From contig NZ_JAMFLH010000001.1 in NCBI RefSeq assembly GCF_023501975.1, positions 247,481 to 311,480 on the forward strand: a DNA stretch of 64,000 nucleotides. The letters run 5' to 3'. The notes under the pieces are model-generated. The model searched no databases and was not told where the DNA came from. It worked only from the letters and a program-made list of their open reading frames with translations. This document shows positions 1 to 9,539 of the stretch, piece after piece. The stretch is from Altererythrobacter sp. KTW20L. Lineage in GTDB: Bacteria; Pseudomonadota; Alphaproteobacteria; Sphingomonadales; Sphingomonadaceae. Position 1 is the stretch's first letter; every line of letters starts with the position of its first letter. Made by a program: the position numbers and the translations under genes.

Positions 1-337
1 GCCTGTCCAGCAGGTCCACCGCCGCAGCGCAAGCCGCACGGTCGGGTGCGGGATCGACGAGCACATCCAGCCCGCTACCACATGGCAGGCGGAAATCGAT
101 CAGCGGCGATCCTGCGCCGAACCGCATGACCCGCCGCTCGCCACCGGCCAGGATTTCGGCGGCAAGCTGCCGTTCCAGGCAACCGTCGGCAAGGCTGCCG
201 GTCACGCTGCCGTCAGTCGCAACCGCGAGTTGCGCGCCCAATCGCCGCGAAAAGCTGCCTTCGATTCCCACGATGGTGCACAGCCCGGTCCCCGCCGTAC
301 AGGCGGCTCGCAAGGCGGCACGGTCGTCGACCATCAT
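1..337 (-). CDS. XdhC/CoxI-family protein, N-terminal part (3' end runs off the window)
   Basis: The minus strand from 337 down to 1 reads MMVDDRAALRAACTAG followed by GIEGSFSRRLGAQLAV, then GSLADGCLE and LPCGSGLDVLVDP. This is the N-terminal pattern of XdhC/CoxI proteins, which insert or sulfurate the molybdenum cofactor of xanthine/CO-dehydrogenase-type hydroxylases. Either of two adjacent ATG codons (337 or 334) can start it, immediately after the stop of the metallo-beta-lactamase gene, so it is the last gene seen of the HupE/MBL/XdhC unit. The C-terminal Rossmann domain would lie outside the window, so it cannot be said whether the gene is intact. Family call is good; the specific client enzyme is unknown. 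Confidence 0.75.
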   Translation of the reverse strand, partial: MMVDDRAALRAACTAGTGLCTIVGIEGSFSRRLGAQLAVATDGSVTGSLADGCLERQLAAEILAGGERRVMRFGAGSPLIDFRLPCGSGLDVLVDPAPDRAACAAAVDLLDR

Positions 338-1291
338 CTAGTGCTGGTGGGGGTCTTCCACGCCCATGATGAGCTGCGGTTCCTCGCCGCGCAGTTCCTG
401 GAACACAACGCGCAGGTTGATCAGGGCGCGTGACCAAGGGGTGCCGCCATATTCGAGGCCTGGCTTCAGCTTATGGTCGAGGAACACGGCGAAGCTGGGT
501 GCCCGGTCAAGCGCTTCGAGCGCATCTTCCGGTGTGCCGCCTGCCTGCACCGTGGCTTCGGCCTGGGCCACCAGCGCGCGGTTGAACTGCATGAAACTGC
601 GGAATTCCTCCCACGTCGATACCCCGCCGTGGCCCTGGATCACGTGATCGATGTCCCGCATTCCGTAATAGGCGCGAGTCAGCGTGGTCGGCAGGGCCAG
701 CATAGATCCGCCCGAGCCGGGATCGATCAGCGGGCTCATGTGCCAGGCGTAGATATCGCCCGCCATCACGGTGCGCGCTGCAGGGAAGGCAATCCAGGCG
801 TCGCCATCGGTGTGGCCGGCGCCGAAGTAGTAGAGGTCGATCCGGTCGGCCCCTTCGCCCAGGGTCATGCGGTCGGTGAAGCTGGTATCGACCTGCGACG
901 CGCCAAACGGGCCGGTCGCGGCTTCCATCCGGCGTTCGGTATTGATGTGGGCGATAACCTGCACGCCGCTGCCCGACATTTCGGAAATCTGGTTGTTGGA
1001 ACCCATGTGATCGGGGTGCGAATGGGTGTTGATGATCATGCCGATGGGCTTGTCGGTCACCTTGCGCACTTCGGCCATGATCGCATCGCCGCTGTTGGGC
1101 AGCTTGGTATCGACCAGCACCACATCGTTCTCGCGCACGAAGACAACCGTGTTCCCGCCCGCGCCGAAGATCTTGTAGACGTTGCCGCTGATGTGTTCGA
1201 TCTCGGTAATGCCGGGCAGGCCCTGCGCCGTAACGCCGACCGCCGTGATGCCGCTGATGACAATGGCGCCAAGCACCGCAAATCGCTTCAT
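338..1291 (-). CDS. Exported metallo-beta-lactamase-fold hydrolase
   Basis: This 317-residue protein starts MKRFAVLGAIVISGI and has a typical Sec signal peptide ending near VTAQG. The zinc-binding motif THSHPDH lies at about residues 89-95, followed by a later His (VIAHIN), GHTDGDA, AGDIYAW and HVIQGHGG, so both metal sites appear complete. The start at 1291 is fixed by an ATGA overlap with the stop of the upstream HupE-like gene; an in-frame start at 1330 would lie well inside that gene. Relatives include quinoprotein-relay type and B-class-like periplasmic hydrolases. The substrate cannot be told from sequence, and no claim of beta-lactam resistance is made. Confidence 0.85.
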   Translation of the reverse strand: MKRFAVLGAIVISGITAVGVTAQGLPGITEIEHISGNVYKIFGAGGNTVVFVRENDVVLVDTKLPNSGDAIMAEVRKVTDKPIGMIINTHSHPDHMGSNNQISEMSGSGVQVIAHINTERRMEAATGPFGASQVDTSFTDRMTLGEGADRIDLYYFGAGHTDGDAWIAFPAARTVMAGDIYAWHMSPLIDPGSGGSMLALPTTLTRAYYGMRDIDHVIQGHGGVSTWEEFRSFMQFNRALVAQAEATVQAGGTPEDALEALDRAPSFAVFLDHKLKPGLEYGGTPWSRALINLRVVFQELRGEEPQLIMGVEDPHQH

Positions 1292-2406
1292 GAACCCGCT
1301 CCCGACAAAAACACTCTCTCCACGAACCAATAGGCACCTGCTGCCACCACCGCAAGCGAACCAATTGTCGCGACCTGTCGCGCAGCCTTGGGACTGCGGC
1401 GGCGCAGCAGGTGTAGCGCCACGCCGACTACCAGCACGATGGCCAACTGGCCGATCTCGACCCCGAGGTTGAAGGCAAACAGCGACCAGGCCAGTTGCCC
1501 GTCAGGCAGGCCGAATTCGCGCAGCACGAAAGCGAAACCGAACCCGTGGATCAGCCCGAAGACAAAGGCGATCACGCTGCGCAAGTCCTTCGACTTGTCG
1601 GGTTCCTTGGCACGCAGCAGGTTGTCCGCCCCCACCACCACGATCGACAGGGCGATCAGCGGCTCGATAATGTGCGCCGGGATCGTCACCAGGTCGAGCG
1701 CGGCGAGCGACAGCGTCACCGAATGTCCCAGGGTAAAAGCGGTGACGATCAGCGCCAGCCGCCGCAATGTCCCGCCCAGCAGGATCAGGCCGATCACGAA
1801 CAGGATATGATCCGGCCCGATCATGATGTGGTGCACGCCCGAGGGGATGAAAGTGCCTAGCACCGCCATCACCCCGGCAGTGGTCCCGGCAAAATGGGTG
1901 CGGGATCCCGCCCCTTCGCCCAGGATCCACTGCTGGCGCAGGGTCCCGCCCTCATAGACGTTGATGAAGGTCTGATGCAGCGGGTCATGGGGGAAAAGCG
2001 AAGTTTCAACCTCCAGCGCGGCAGGCGGCGCGGCAGGAATAGTGAAGGTCATGCGCACAGCATCGCCCGCCTCGTCGGGCGTGATTTCCTGCCAGGCGAT
2101 TGGCGGCAGCCCGCCCGCCCCCAGGCGGAGCCGCGGGCCGAGGATTGATCCAATCTGGCTGTATTGCATCGACAATACACGCTGGTCGAGCAATAAGGCG
2201 GGTTCGTCGGTTTGCAGTTCATGGGCCAGGTCCAGTGCATGCACGGTGAGCACGCCGTCGATCCTGTCTTCTTCCAGATGCAGGTCGAGATAGCTGAACG
2301 GTACAGGGTGGGCCTGTGCCGGTGAGACCGTCAAAAGCAAGGCCGCCGCTGCAAGAAGCAAGGTCAGGCGTTGCAGGAAATAAACAGGTGCGATCAATTT
2401 TTTCAT
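1288..2406 (-). CDS. HupE/UreJ family membrane protein
   Basis: A 372-residue protein with an N-terminal signal segment ending AQAHPVP, a soluble domain of roughly 150 residues, then six or so hydrophobic helices. The signature VHHIMIGPDH (about residues 191-200) and the following ILFVIGLILL and TLGHSVTLSLA segments are those of the HupE/UreJ_2 family, some of whose members are nickel or cobalt permeases. The His-rich motif at the first membrane helix fits metal binding. It is first in a minus-strand unit and overlaps the metallo-beta-lactamase-fold gene by ATGA, suggesting coupled translation. A role in metal supply to the downstream hydrolase or a molybdenum enzyme is only inference. Confidence 0.8.
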   Translation of the reverse strand: MKKLIAPVYFLQRLTLLLAAAALLLTVSPAQAHPVPFSYLDLHLEEDRIDGVLTVHALDLAHELQTDEPALLLDQRVLSMQYSQIGSILGPRLRLGAGGLPPIAWQEITPDEAGDAVRMTFTIPAAPPAALEVETSLFPHDPLHQTFINVYEGGTLRQQWILGEGAGSRTHFAGTTAGVMAVLGTFIPSGVHHIMIGPDHILFVIGLILLGGTLRRLALIVTAFTLGHSVTLSLAALDLVTIPAHIIEPLIALSIVVVGADNLLRAKEPDKSKDLRSVIAFVFGLIHGFGFAFVLREFGLPDGQLAWSLFAFNLGVEIGQLAIVLVVGVALHLLRRRSPKAARQVATIGSLAVVAAGAYWFVERVFLSGAGS

Positions 2407-2554
2407 GGACTACAATGTCTTGTGGATTACCGGCAATCCCGGCCTATTACCCTTTGTTACAACGTTCCATTTGGAGCAAGGGGCAAGAAGGCATAGGCGA
2501 GTTGCGGGATCGTCTTAAGCGTCGATGAGGGGTATTTTGGGGTCGTATTCCGAC
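2407..2554. promoter_or_regulatory. Divergent promoter region between HupE-like gene and efflux operon
   Basis: About 150 bases separate the start of the HupE-like gene (2406, minus) from the outer membrane factor gene (plus). The segment is AT-richer than its flanks (for example around 2410-2475) and must hold promoters for both directions. No clear operator or perfect -35/-10 pair was recognised. Confidence 0.35.
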
Positions 2555-3994
2555 ATGAAGGGCTTGTTGCCCGATGGCGCCGCCAAGGTGCTGGTCCTGC
2601 CGCTCGCGCTGTTGGCCGGGGCCTGCGCCACGCCGCAGGTCACGCCCCCTGAAACCAGTCTCATTGTTCCGGCCGACTGGGCCCAAAGCGATCCCGCCCC
2701 GGTTGCGCTGGATATCTCGGAATACTGGGTGCTGCTGGGCGACCCGCTGATCAGCGAACTGGTCGAAGCCGCCCTCGCCAACAACCGCGACCTGGCGCAA
2801 AGCGCAGCCCGCCTCGACCAGTCGCGGGCGCAACTGGTCCAGGCGCGCTCCTCGCTGCTGCCGGGCCTTACGGCAGGCGGCCGGTCGAGCCGCGATTTCG
2901 GCGACAATTCGCCCGACCAGTTCCTTTATTCGGTGGGCGTCGACGCAAGCTGGGAAGTGGACCTGTTCGGGCAGATCGGCGGCAACATCGCCTCTGCCGA
3001 AGCAGATCTTGCTTCAGCCGGATATTCGCTGGCCGACTTGCAGCGCCTGATTGCAGGCCAGGTGGCGATCTCCGCCATCAATGCCCGCGCCATCGCCCAG
3101 CAGCTGGCCATCGCCCGCTCCACACTCCAATACCAGGACGACAACCTCCAGATAGCCCGCTGGCGCAACCAGGCAGGCCTGGTTTCCAGCCTCGATGTCG
3201 AACAGGCGCGGACACAGCGGGCGCAGACTGCCGCTTCGATCCCGTCACTTGAAAGCAGCCTCGTCGCCACCGCCAATTCCATCTCCACACTGGTGGGTGA
3301 AACGCCGGGCCGGGTGCTTGGCGAATTTGCCGAAGTGGCGCCGATCCCCGTACCGGTCGAACTGGCCGGGTTCGAGGCACCGGCCGAAGTCCTGCGCCGC
3401 CGCCCCGACGTGCGCGGAGCCGAGGCAAACCTGCTGTCGGCGACCACGCGGATCGGCGTGGCCCGCGCGCAGCTCTATCCGCTGCTGCGGCTGACGGGCA
3501 ATGTAGGCACCAGCTCACTCGGCATATCCAACCTGTTCGACGTGATTTCAGCCGGCGTGGTCGGCAGCGTCAGCCAGCTCATTTTCGATGGTGGCCGCAC
3601 GGCCGCGCAGGTGGACAGTGCCGAAGCCGCTGCCCGCGGGTCGCTGGCAGCATGGGAGCAAGCGATCCTCGGCGCGCTGGAAGATGTCGAAAGTGCCGCG
3701 GTGGGCCAGCGCAGCGCCGAACAACGCGTGGAGATAAACCTCGAGGCGCTGGAAGCAGCCAGCAATTCCGCCTTTCTCGCCCGCAGCCAGTATGAGGCCG
3801 GGCTGACCGATTTCCAGACCCTGCTGACAGCGGAGAACCAGCTGCTGTCGGCCCGCAACCAGACAGTGAATGCAGAAGCCGACCGGGCCACCGCCTTCGT
3901 ACGATTGACCCAGGCCCTCGGCGGCGGGTGGGATCCGCGCGAATTCCCGCTGCCCCCGACCTTTCAGCCTGCAAATGACAGGACCGATCGATGA
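2555..3994 (+). CDS. Outer membrane efflux lipoprotein, NodT/OprM type
   Basis: The protein belongs to the TolC-like outer membrane factors of tripartite efflux pumps. The first residues (MKGLLPDGAAKVLVLP then LLAGAC) form a lipoprotein signal with a lipobox, and the body has two OEP repeats rich in Ala, Gln, Ser and Asp; SLDVEQARTQRAQT and DFQTLLTAENQLLSARNQ are typical OEP helix segments. I start at the ATG at 2555 because it begins the signal peptide; an in-frame ATG at 2525 adds ten residues and has no better ribosome site. It overlaps the next gene by ATGA (3991-3994), so outer membrane factor, adaptor and ABC pump are made together. The exported substrate is unknown. Confidence 0.88.
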   Translation: MKGLLPDGAAKVLVLPLALLAGACATPQVTPPETSLIVPADWAQSDPAPVALDISEYWVLLGDPLISELVEAALANNRDLAQSAARLDQSRAQLVQARSSLLPGLTAGGRSSRDFGDNSPDQFLYSVGVDASWEVDLFGQIGGNIASAEADLASAGYSLADLQRLIAGQVAISAINARAIAQQLAIARSTLQYQDDNLQIARWRNQAGLVSSLDVEQARTQRAQTAASIPSLESSLVATANSISTLVGETPGRVLGEFAEVAPIPVPVELAGFEAPAEVLRRRPDVRGAEANLLSATTRIGVARAQLYPLLRLTGNVGTSSLGISNLFDVISAGVVGSVSQLIFDGGRTAAQVDSAEAAARGSLAAWEQAILGALEDVESAAVGQRSAEQRVEINLEALEAASNSAFLARSQYEAGLTDFQTLLTAENQLLSARNQTVNAEADRATAFVRLTQALGGGWDPREFPLPPTFQPANDRTDR

Positions 3995-5295
3995 GCGAGA
4001 CGACCCAAACCACGCCCCAGGATCTCGAAGAGTTTCTCGGCACGGCGAAGAAACCCTTCTGGAAGCGGCGCAAGGTATGGATTCCGGCGCTTGTGGTCCT
4101 GCTGGCACTGGTTGCCTGGGCGATCTGGGGCGGGGAGAACAAGGGCCCCAACTACATCACCGAGGAAGTTGAAACCCGCAGCCTGGACCTGGTGGTGACG
4201 GCGACGGGTAACTTGCGCCCGACCAACCAGGTGGAAGTCGGTTCCGAAGTTTCAGGCAGGATCGATGCCGTGCTGGTCGATGTGAACGACCGGGTGGCGC
4301 AGGGCCAGGTGCTGGCGCGGATCAATACCGACGTGATAGACGACCAGATCACCCAGCAGCGCGCCAACCTTGCTGCCAGCCGCGCCCAGGTCGAACAGGC
4401 CCGCGCCACGCTGGATGTGGACCGCGCCCAGCTTGAGCGCCTGCAGGAGGTTTACCGCCTGTCAGACGGCCGCGTCCCCTCGCAGCAGGAAATGGCCGGG
4501 GCCGAAGGTGCTGTGCGCCGGGCGCAGGCATCGCTCGCCTCGGCCCAGGCCAATGTCATGTCGGCCCAGGCCTCTCTCTCCACCGCACTGACCAACCGGG
4601 AAAGGGCGGTGATCCGCTCACCTGTATCGGGCGTGGTCCTGGTGCGGCAGGTGGAGCCGGGGCAGACCGTGGCCGCCAGCTTCAGCACCCCGACCCTGTT
4701 CATGCTGGCAGAAGACCTCGCGGTGATGCAGCTGCGCGTCAAGGTTGACGAGGCCGACGTGGGCCAGGTCGAAGCGGGCCAGGCGGCAACCTTCACCGTC
4801 GATGCCTATCCCGGCCGCCAGTTTCCCGCCCAGGTGGAGCGGGTGGACCTTGCCAGCGGCAATATCGCCACTGCTGCCGGGACAACCCAGACCAATGCCG
4901 TGGTCGAATACGAAGCACGGCTGACGGTCGATAATGCCAGCGGCCTCCTGCGCCCAGGCATGACCGCCACGGCCAATATCGAAACCCAGAATACTGCGGC
5001 CCAGATGGTCGTCCCCAACGGCGCGCTGCGCTTCGTTCCCCCTGAAGAGCAAGAAGCCAGCGGTATGCAGGTTGGCGGGCCAGGCGGGCAAATCGGCGGG
5101 CTGGAGCGCGAGGAAGTGCGCGCCACCATCGGGGCCGGCAGCCGCCAGACTGTCCATGTGCTGGGCGATGATGGCGGACTGCGGCCGATCATGGTCACTA
5201 CCGGACTGTCGGACGGACGCTTCACCATCGTCACCTCGGACGAACTCGAGCCGGGCATGAAGGTCGTCACCGCCATCCGGTCAGACAGACCCTAA
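3991..5295 (+). CDS. MacA-like periplasmic adaptor of an ABC efflux pump
   Basis: A 434-residue membrane fusion protein. After a cytoplasmic stretch it has one membrane helix (about residues 30-45, PALVVLLALVAWAIW), a lipoyl half-motif (VEVGSEVSGRIDAVLVDVND), a long coiled-coil hairpin rich in Ala, Gln and Arg (residues about 115-195), a second lipoyl half (RAVIRSPVSGVVLVRQVEPG), and a beta-barrel plus membrane-proximal domain. This is the HlyD/MacA layout. It joins the outer membrane lipoprotein upstream (ATGA overlap) to the ABC transporter downstream (9 bases apart). A run rich in Gly and Gln near residue 360 is a linker of low complexity. Confidence 0.9.
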   Translation: MSETTQTTPQDLEEFLGTAKKPFWKRRKVWIPALVVLLALVAWAIWGGENKGPNYITEEVETRSLDLVVTATGNLRPTNQVEVGSEVSGRIDAVLVDVNDRVAQGQVLARINTDVIDDQITQQRANLAASRAQVEQARATLDVDRAQLERLQEVYRLSDGRVPSQQEMAGAEGAVRRAQASLASAQANVMSAQASLSTALTNRERAVIRSPVSGVVLVRQVEPGQTVAASFSTPTLFMLAEDLAVMQLRVKVDEADVGQVEAGQAATFTVDAYPGRQFPAQVERVDLASGNIATAAGTTQTNAVVEYEARLTVDNASGLLRPGMTATANIETQNTAAQMVVPNGALRFVPPEEQEASGMQVGGPGGQIGGLEREEVRATIGAGSRQTVHVLGDDGGLRPIMVTTGLSDGRFTIVTSDELEPGMKVVTAIRSDRP

Positions 5296-5304
5296 GGCGC
5301 TGTA

Positions 5305-6017
<713 letters not shown>

Positions 6018-6018
<1 letters not shown>

Positions 6019-7214
6019 TGTTCGGCACCACGCTCCTGCTCTCGTTCCGCGAGATCCGCCGCCACCTGATGCGCAGTTTCCTGACGACGCTGGGCATCAT
6101 CATCGGCGTGGCGGCGGTCATCACCATGGTTTCCCTCGGCCGCAGCGTGACCGTGGATATCGAGGAGCAGATCAGCTCGCTCGGCTCCAACATGTTTTTC
6201 GTCTTCCCCATCCAGGGCGAACGCGGCCAGTTCCGCCCGTTCGATGAACAGGACGTGGTGGCCGTGCGCGAACAGATTGCCGGCGTGCAATCGGTGGCGG
6301 GCCAGGTCGAAGCCAATGTCGTGGCGATCTACAACGGGCAGGACTGGGAAACCAAGGTCGAGGGGGTTAACAACGAATTCCTCGATGCGCGCGGAATCAA
6401 GCTGGATGAAGGCCGCCTGTTCACCGAGGCCGAGATGGCAGCCGGTGGCAATGTCTGCATCATCGGCCCCACCGTGCGCGACGAAATTTTTCTCCCCAAC
6501 GAAAGCCCGCTGGGTGAGCGGATGCGGCTCAACAACGTCAGCTGCCAGGTGATCGGCCAATTCGCCACCCGCGGCAGCGTGGGCGGCGGCGGGGATGACG
6601 ACAATGCGGTGTTCATGCCGCTGACCAACGTGCAGCGCCGGTTCACCGGCAACGACAACATCGGCTACATGGCAGTCAGCTATGATAGCGCCTACGACAG
6701 TTCCACCATGACTTCCGCGCTGGTTGACCTGCTGCGCGAACGTCGGGTTCTGCTTGATGGCCAGGCCAACGATTTCGATATCGTCGATACCGCGGCGATC
6801 AATGAAACCGTGCAAGGCACGGTCGGCACGCTGACCCTGATGGTCGCCGCCATTGCCGCGATCAGCCTGGTAGTGGGCGGCGTGGGCATCATGAACATCA
6901 TGCTCGTCAGCGTGACCGAACGCACGCGCGAGATCGGCATCCGCCTTGCCATCGGCGCCCTTGCGCGCGAGGTCCAGTTGCAGTTCCTGACAGAGGCCGT
7001 GGTGCTATGCTGCTTCGGTGGCCTGATGGGTATGCTGCTTGGCTTTGGCCTCTCCTATGGGCTGGCCGGCGCGCTGGGCTTCACCTTCGTGTTCGATCCG
7101 GCGATCAACATCCTGGCCTTCGTGGTGTCGGCGCTGATCGGCATCGTGTTCGGTTATTTCCCGGCTCGCCGGGCCAGCCAGCTCGACCCAATCGAGGCCC
7201 TGCGGCACGAGTAG
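6018..7214 (+). CDS. MacB-type ABC transporter permease (FtsX-like)
   Basis: A 398-residue permease of the MacB_PCD plus FtsX architecture: one N-terminal membrane helix (LMRSFLTTLGIIIGVAAVITM), a periplasmic domain of about 220 residues, then three C-terminal helices containing GGVGIMNIMLVSVTERTREIGIRLAIGA, which is the FtsX signature (here quoted in two parts: GGVGIMNIMLVSVTER and TREIGIRLAIGA). It is the last gene of the efflux operon. The motif TREIGIR is the coupling loop that contacts the ATPase. Substrates of MacAB-like pumps range from macrolides to siderophores and peptides; none can be chosen here. Confidence 0.92.
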
Positions 7215-7224
7215 GAGATCGAAT

Positions 7225-7349
7225 TTCCCCATTCATGGGGAGGGAGACCAAGCATGGCATGGTGGTGGAAGCTCGCCACAAACCCAGCATTTGCTCGAAA
7301 GCCCCCTCCACCACCCTGCGGGCGGTCCCCCTCCCCGTTCCGGGGAGGA
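7225..7349. repeat. GC-rich hairpin repeats at the end of the efflux operon
   Basis: Two hairpin-forming units lie between the efflux operon and the pirin gene. The first, at 7226-7241, pairs TCCCCAT with ATGGGGA across a two-base loop. The second begins at about 7300 with a CCCCCTCCACCACCCTGCGG segment and ends in CCTCCCC (7330-7336), loop GTTCC, GGGGAGG (7342-7348), which touches the pirin stop codon at 7350-7352. From general knowledge, similar dispersed palindromes are common between sphingomonad genes. They could also act as a bidirectional terminator for the two convergent units, although no T-run follows. Confidence 0.55.
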
Positions 7350-8051
7350 TTATCTCGTATCTACCAGCACCAGTTCGGCATCCTCGATCGCAGTCACGGT
7401 CAATGTGGCGATATCGGCCAGCGCCGCGCCATCGCGGGTGTTCACGACCTCGCCTTCGATCTCGACCTTGCCGGTGGCGGGCACGAGGTAGCCCTTGCGG
7501 CCACCAAGGTCGTATTCCACGCTGTCGCCCGCCTTCACCGTGGCCCCCAGCACGCGGGCATCGGCATTGATCCGCAGCGCATCGGCATCCTCCGCCTCGT
7601 CGCGCCCGCTGGCCAGCACGACGAAGCGACCGTCACGCGCCTCCTTGGGAAAGGCCTTCTCACCCCAGCGCGGCGCGATGCCCTTGCGATCGGCCATGAT
7701 CCACAACTGGAAGCTGAGCAGGTCCTCGTCCTCCATGTTGTATTCGGCGTGGGTAATGCCGGTCCCTGCGCTCATCACTTGGACATCGCCTGCGACCGTG
7801 CGACCTGAATTGCCAAGCGAATCGCGGTGGCTGATCGCGCCTTTGCGGACATAGGTGATGATTTCCATGTCCTGGTGCGGGTGTGGCGGAAAGCCCGAGC
7901 GGGTGGCGATCACATCGTCGTTCCACACGCGCAACGCGCCCCAGTTCATCCGCCGCTGGTCGAAATAATCGGCGAAGGAGAAGTGGAAATTGGCCTTGAG
8001 CCAGCCGTGGTCGGCCTTGCCCAGGGTTTCGAAGCGGCGGATATCGATCAT
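7350..8051 (-). CDS. Pirin family protein
   Basis: A 233-residue bicupin beginning MIDIRRFETLGKADHGWL. The pirin pattern is clear: NWGALRVWNDD, then FPPHPHQDMEIITYVRKG carrying the metal-binding HPHxDME, GDVQVMSAGTGITHAEYN with the second His/Glu pair, and LLSFQLWI. The start at 8051 is chosen because CACAGGAG precedes it at good spacing; the frame is open upstream but without homology. Pirins are iron-binding cupins, some with quercetinase activity and some acting as transcription cofactors. It stands alone, convergent with the efflux operon. The metal ligands look intact. Confidence 0.9.
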   Translation of the reverse strand: MIDIRRFETLGKADHGWLKANFHFSFADYFDQRRMNWGALRVWNDDVIATRSGFPPHPHQDMEIITYVRKGAISHRDSLGNSGRTVAGDVQVMSAGTGITHAEYNMEDEDLLSFQLWIMADRKGIAPRWGEKAFPKEARDGRFVVLASGRDEAEDADALRINADARVLGATVKAGDSVEYDLGGRKGYLVPATGKVEIEGEVVNTRDGAALADIATLTVTAIEDAELVLVDTR

Positions 8052-8186
8052 GGGTTGTGCTCCTGTGTTACAGGAAAACATGGGGATCGAACCGCGCATA
8101 TTGAAGAGCGCGGGAAGCCTGGTGGCGGCCAGCTTGACTCTGGCGGGCCATCTGGCAATCTCGCTCCGCTGTTGGAGAGCGAGCCG

Positions 8187-8333
8187 ATGAACGATCGACC
8201 CGACCGGACGAGGAATGCCGCCCAGGACTGCTCTCACACAGATGCGGAGTCGCGCGACCCCATGCGCATCGTTCTGGCCATCATCGGCATCCTGGGCGCA
8301 GGCGCCGTGCTGGCCATGAACATCGCCGACTGA
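8187..8333 (+). CDS. Possible small membrane protein (48 residues)
   Basis: A short frame reads MNDRPDRTRNAAQD and ends in a hydrophobic segment RIVLAIIGILGAGAVLAMNIAD. GGAGAG at 8174-8179 gives a fair ribosome site for the ATG at 8187; a shorter 23-residue form could begin at 8262, immediately before the hydrophobic stretch. The gap between the divergent pirin start (8051) and the exported-protein stop (8337) has no other gene. The composition (charged head, single membrane helix) is that of many small inner-membrane proteins, but the reading could be chance. No function is proposed. Confidence 0.4.
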   Translation: MNDRPDRTRNAAQDCSHTDAESRDPMRIVLAIIGILGAGAVLAMNIAD

Positions 8334-8336
8334 GGG

Positions 8337-9398
8337 TTAGCGCGTTACCGTATCTCGCACCCATTCGGCCGGATCGGACGGGTTCTGCAATTCGCCGACA
8401 AACCGCTCCGAGGTGGTCAGGATGTAATTGCGCACCACGCTGTTGCCTTCGTGGCAGGCATATTCAAACATCCCGTAATCGTCGTCGCGCGTCCACGGGA
8501 AGGCCAGGGTGAATGGCGCAGTCAGGACCACCGGGTCGGTGATGGTGGCTTCATAGAAGATCGTGTCCGGCCCGACCGGGGTAAGCCGCTCCACCACTGT
8601 TTGCGCGGTACTGGTGGGTATGGGCTTGTTTCCGGGGCCGACGATGTTCAGCGGCGTATCCCCTGTCAGGTTGGTGGTGTGGATGACCAGGGTATCGCCC
8701 TGCCATTCCCCCCACGAACTGCCGAGGTACTGGCGCATGTGTGCAGGCAGAGTTGGTCCGCTGCGGATCGGTATGATGCGGGTTTCATGCACGATCTCCA
8801 GGCTCAGCACCACATAGCCGGGTGACTGGAACACGCGGATGCCGTTGTTGTAGGGAAAGGGCGTCATCGAACTGGGCAATCCGCGTGACAGGCACCGGTC
8901 GAGCGAGTTGAAATCCTCGATCCGGTTGAACTGCAGGACGTTCCAGCTCGATCGCATGGCAGCGGACATGCTCTCGCCTTCCTCGGTCAGCGGCGGGAAG
9001 CGGCCATTGGCGGGGGTCATGATGAGCGAGGTCTGCCGGAGCGGCGTGCCCCATTCGAACCAGTGGCCCGAGCCGATCTCGTCGCTCTGGTCCTCCTGGT
9101 CGTATCCGGCGGCTACGGCCTCGGCCTGGGCCATGGCGGCAGCAAATTCCTCGTCCGTCAGATAGGCCCTGTCGCCCAGCTCCACGGCCCGTTCGACAGT
9201 GGTGCGCCCCACCCGATCGAGCGGCCACGTGCCGCGCAGGTCCGGATCGCCCCAGGCCGTGCGCGGAGCCTGCCAGCCTTGCGAGCCGACAGAAGCCCCG
9301 GCCATCTCCGCCAGCACCCGCGGATCGTCTTGCGCCATGGCGGCAAAAGTGGGTGCCAGGATCAGTGCTGCAGCGGCGAGCAGGTGACGGGTTTTCAT
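8337..9398 (-). CDS. Conserved exported protein of unknown function (353 residues)
   Basis: The protein starts MKTRHLLAAAALILAP with a signal peptide cleaved near AAMAQDD. A ribosome site GGGAGA lies about nine bases before the ATG at 9398. Recurrent motifs are GDPDLRGTWPLDR near the N terminus, NSLDRCLSRGLP, FPYNNGIRVFQSPGYV, VHETRIIPI, and WGEWQGDTLVIHTTN. From memory, this pattern is seen in many hypothetical secreted proteins of sphingomonads and acidobacteria, often near oxidoreductases, with no assigned activity. The C-terminal CHEGN contains one of the few Cys residues. It stands alone, divergent from the MarR pair. Confidence 0.75.
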   Translation of the reverse strand: MKTRHLLAAAALILAPTFAAMAQDDPRVLAEMAGASVGSQGWQAPRTAWGDPDLRGTWPLDRVGRTTVERAVELGDRAYLTDEEFAAAMAQAEAVAAGYDQEDQSDEIGSGHWFEWGTPLRQTSLIMTPANGRFPPLTEEGESMSAAMRSSWNVLQFNRIEDFNSLDRCLSRGLPSSMTPFPYNNGIRVFQSPGYVVLSLEIVHETRIIPIRSGPTLPAHMRQYLGSSWGEWQGDTLVIHTTNLTGDTPLNIVGPGNKPIPTSTAQTVVERLTPVGPDTIFYEATITDPVVLTAPFTLAFPWTRDDDYGMFEYACHEGNSVVRNYILTTSERFVGELQNPSDPAEWVRDTVTR

Positions 9399-9539
9399 CG
9401 CAGGCGTCTCCCAACGCAAAGTCATTCTGTGGGCCGACGCAGGCAAGGCCCTTGCGGCCATCGGTTCATCCGATCATAGCCTTGCGGCAGGATTGGCCAA
9501 GTCCGATCTCGATCGAACGCAAGCAAGGGAGCAGGTGCG

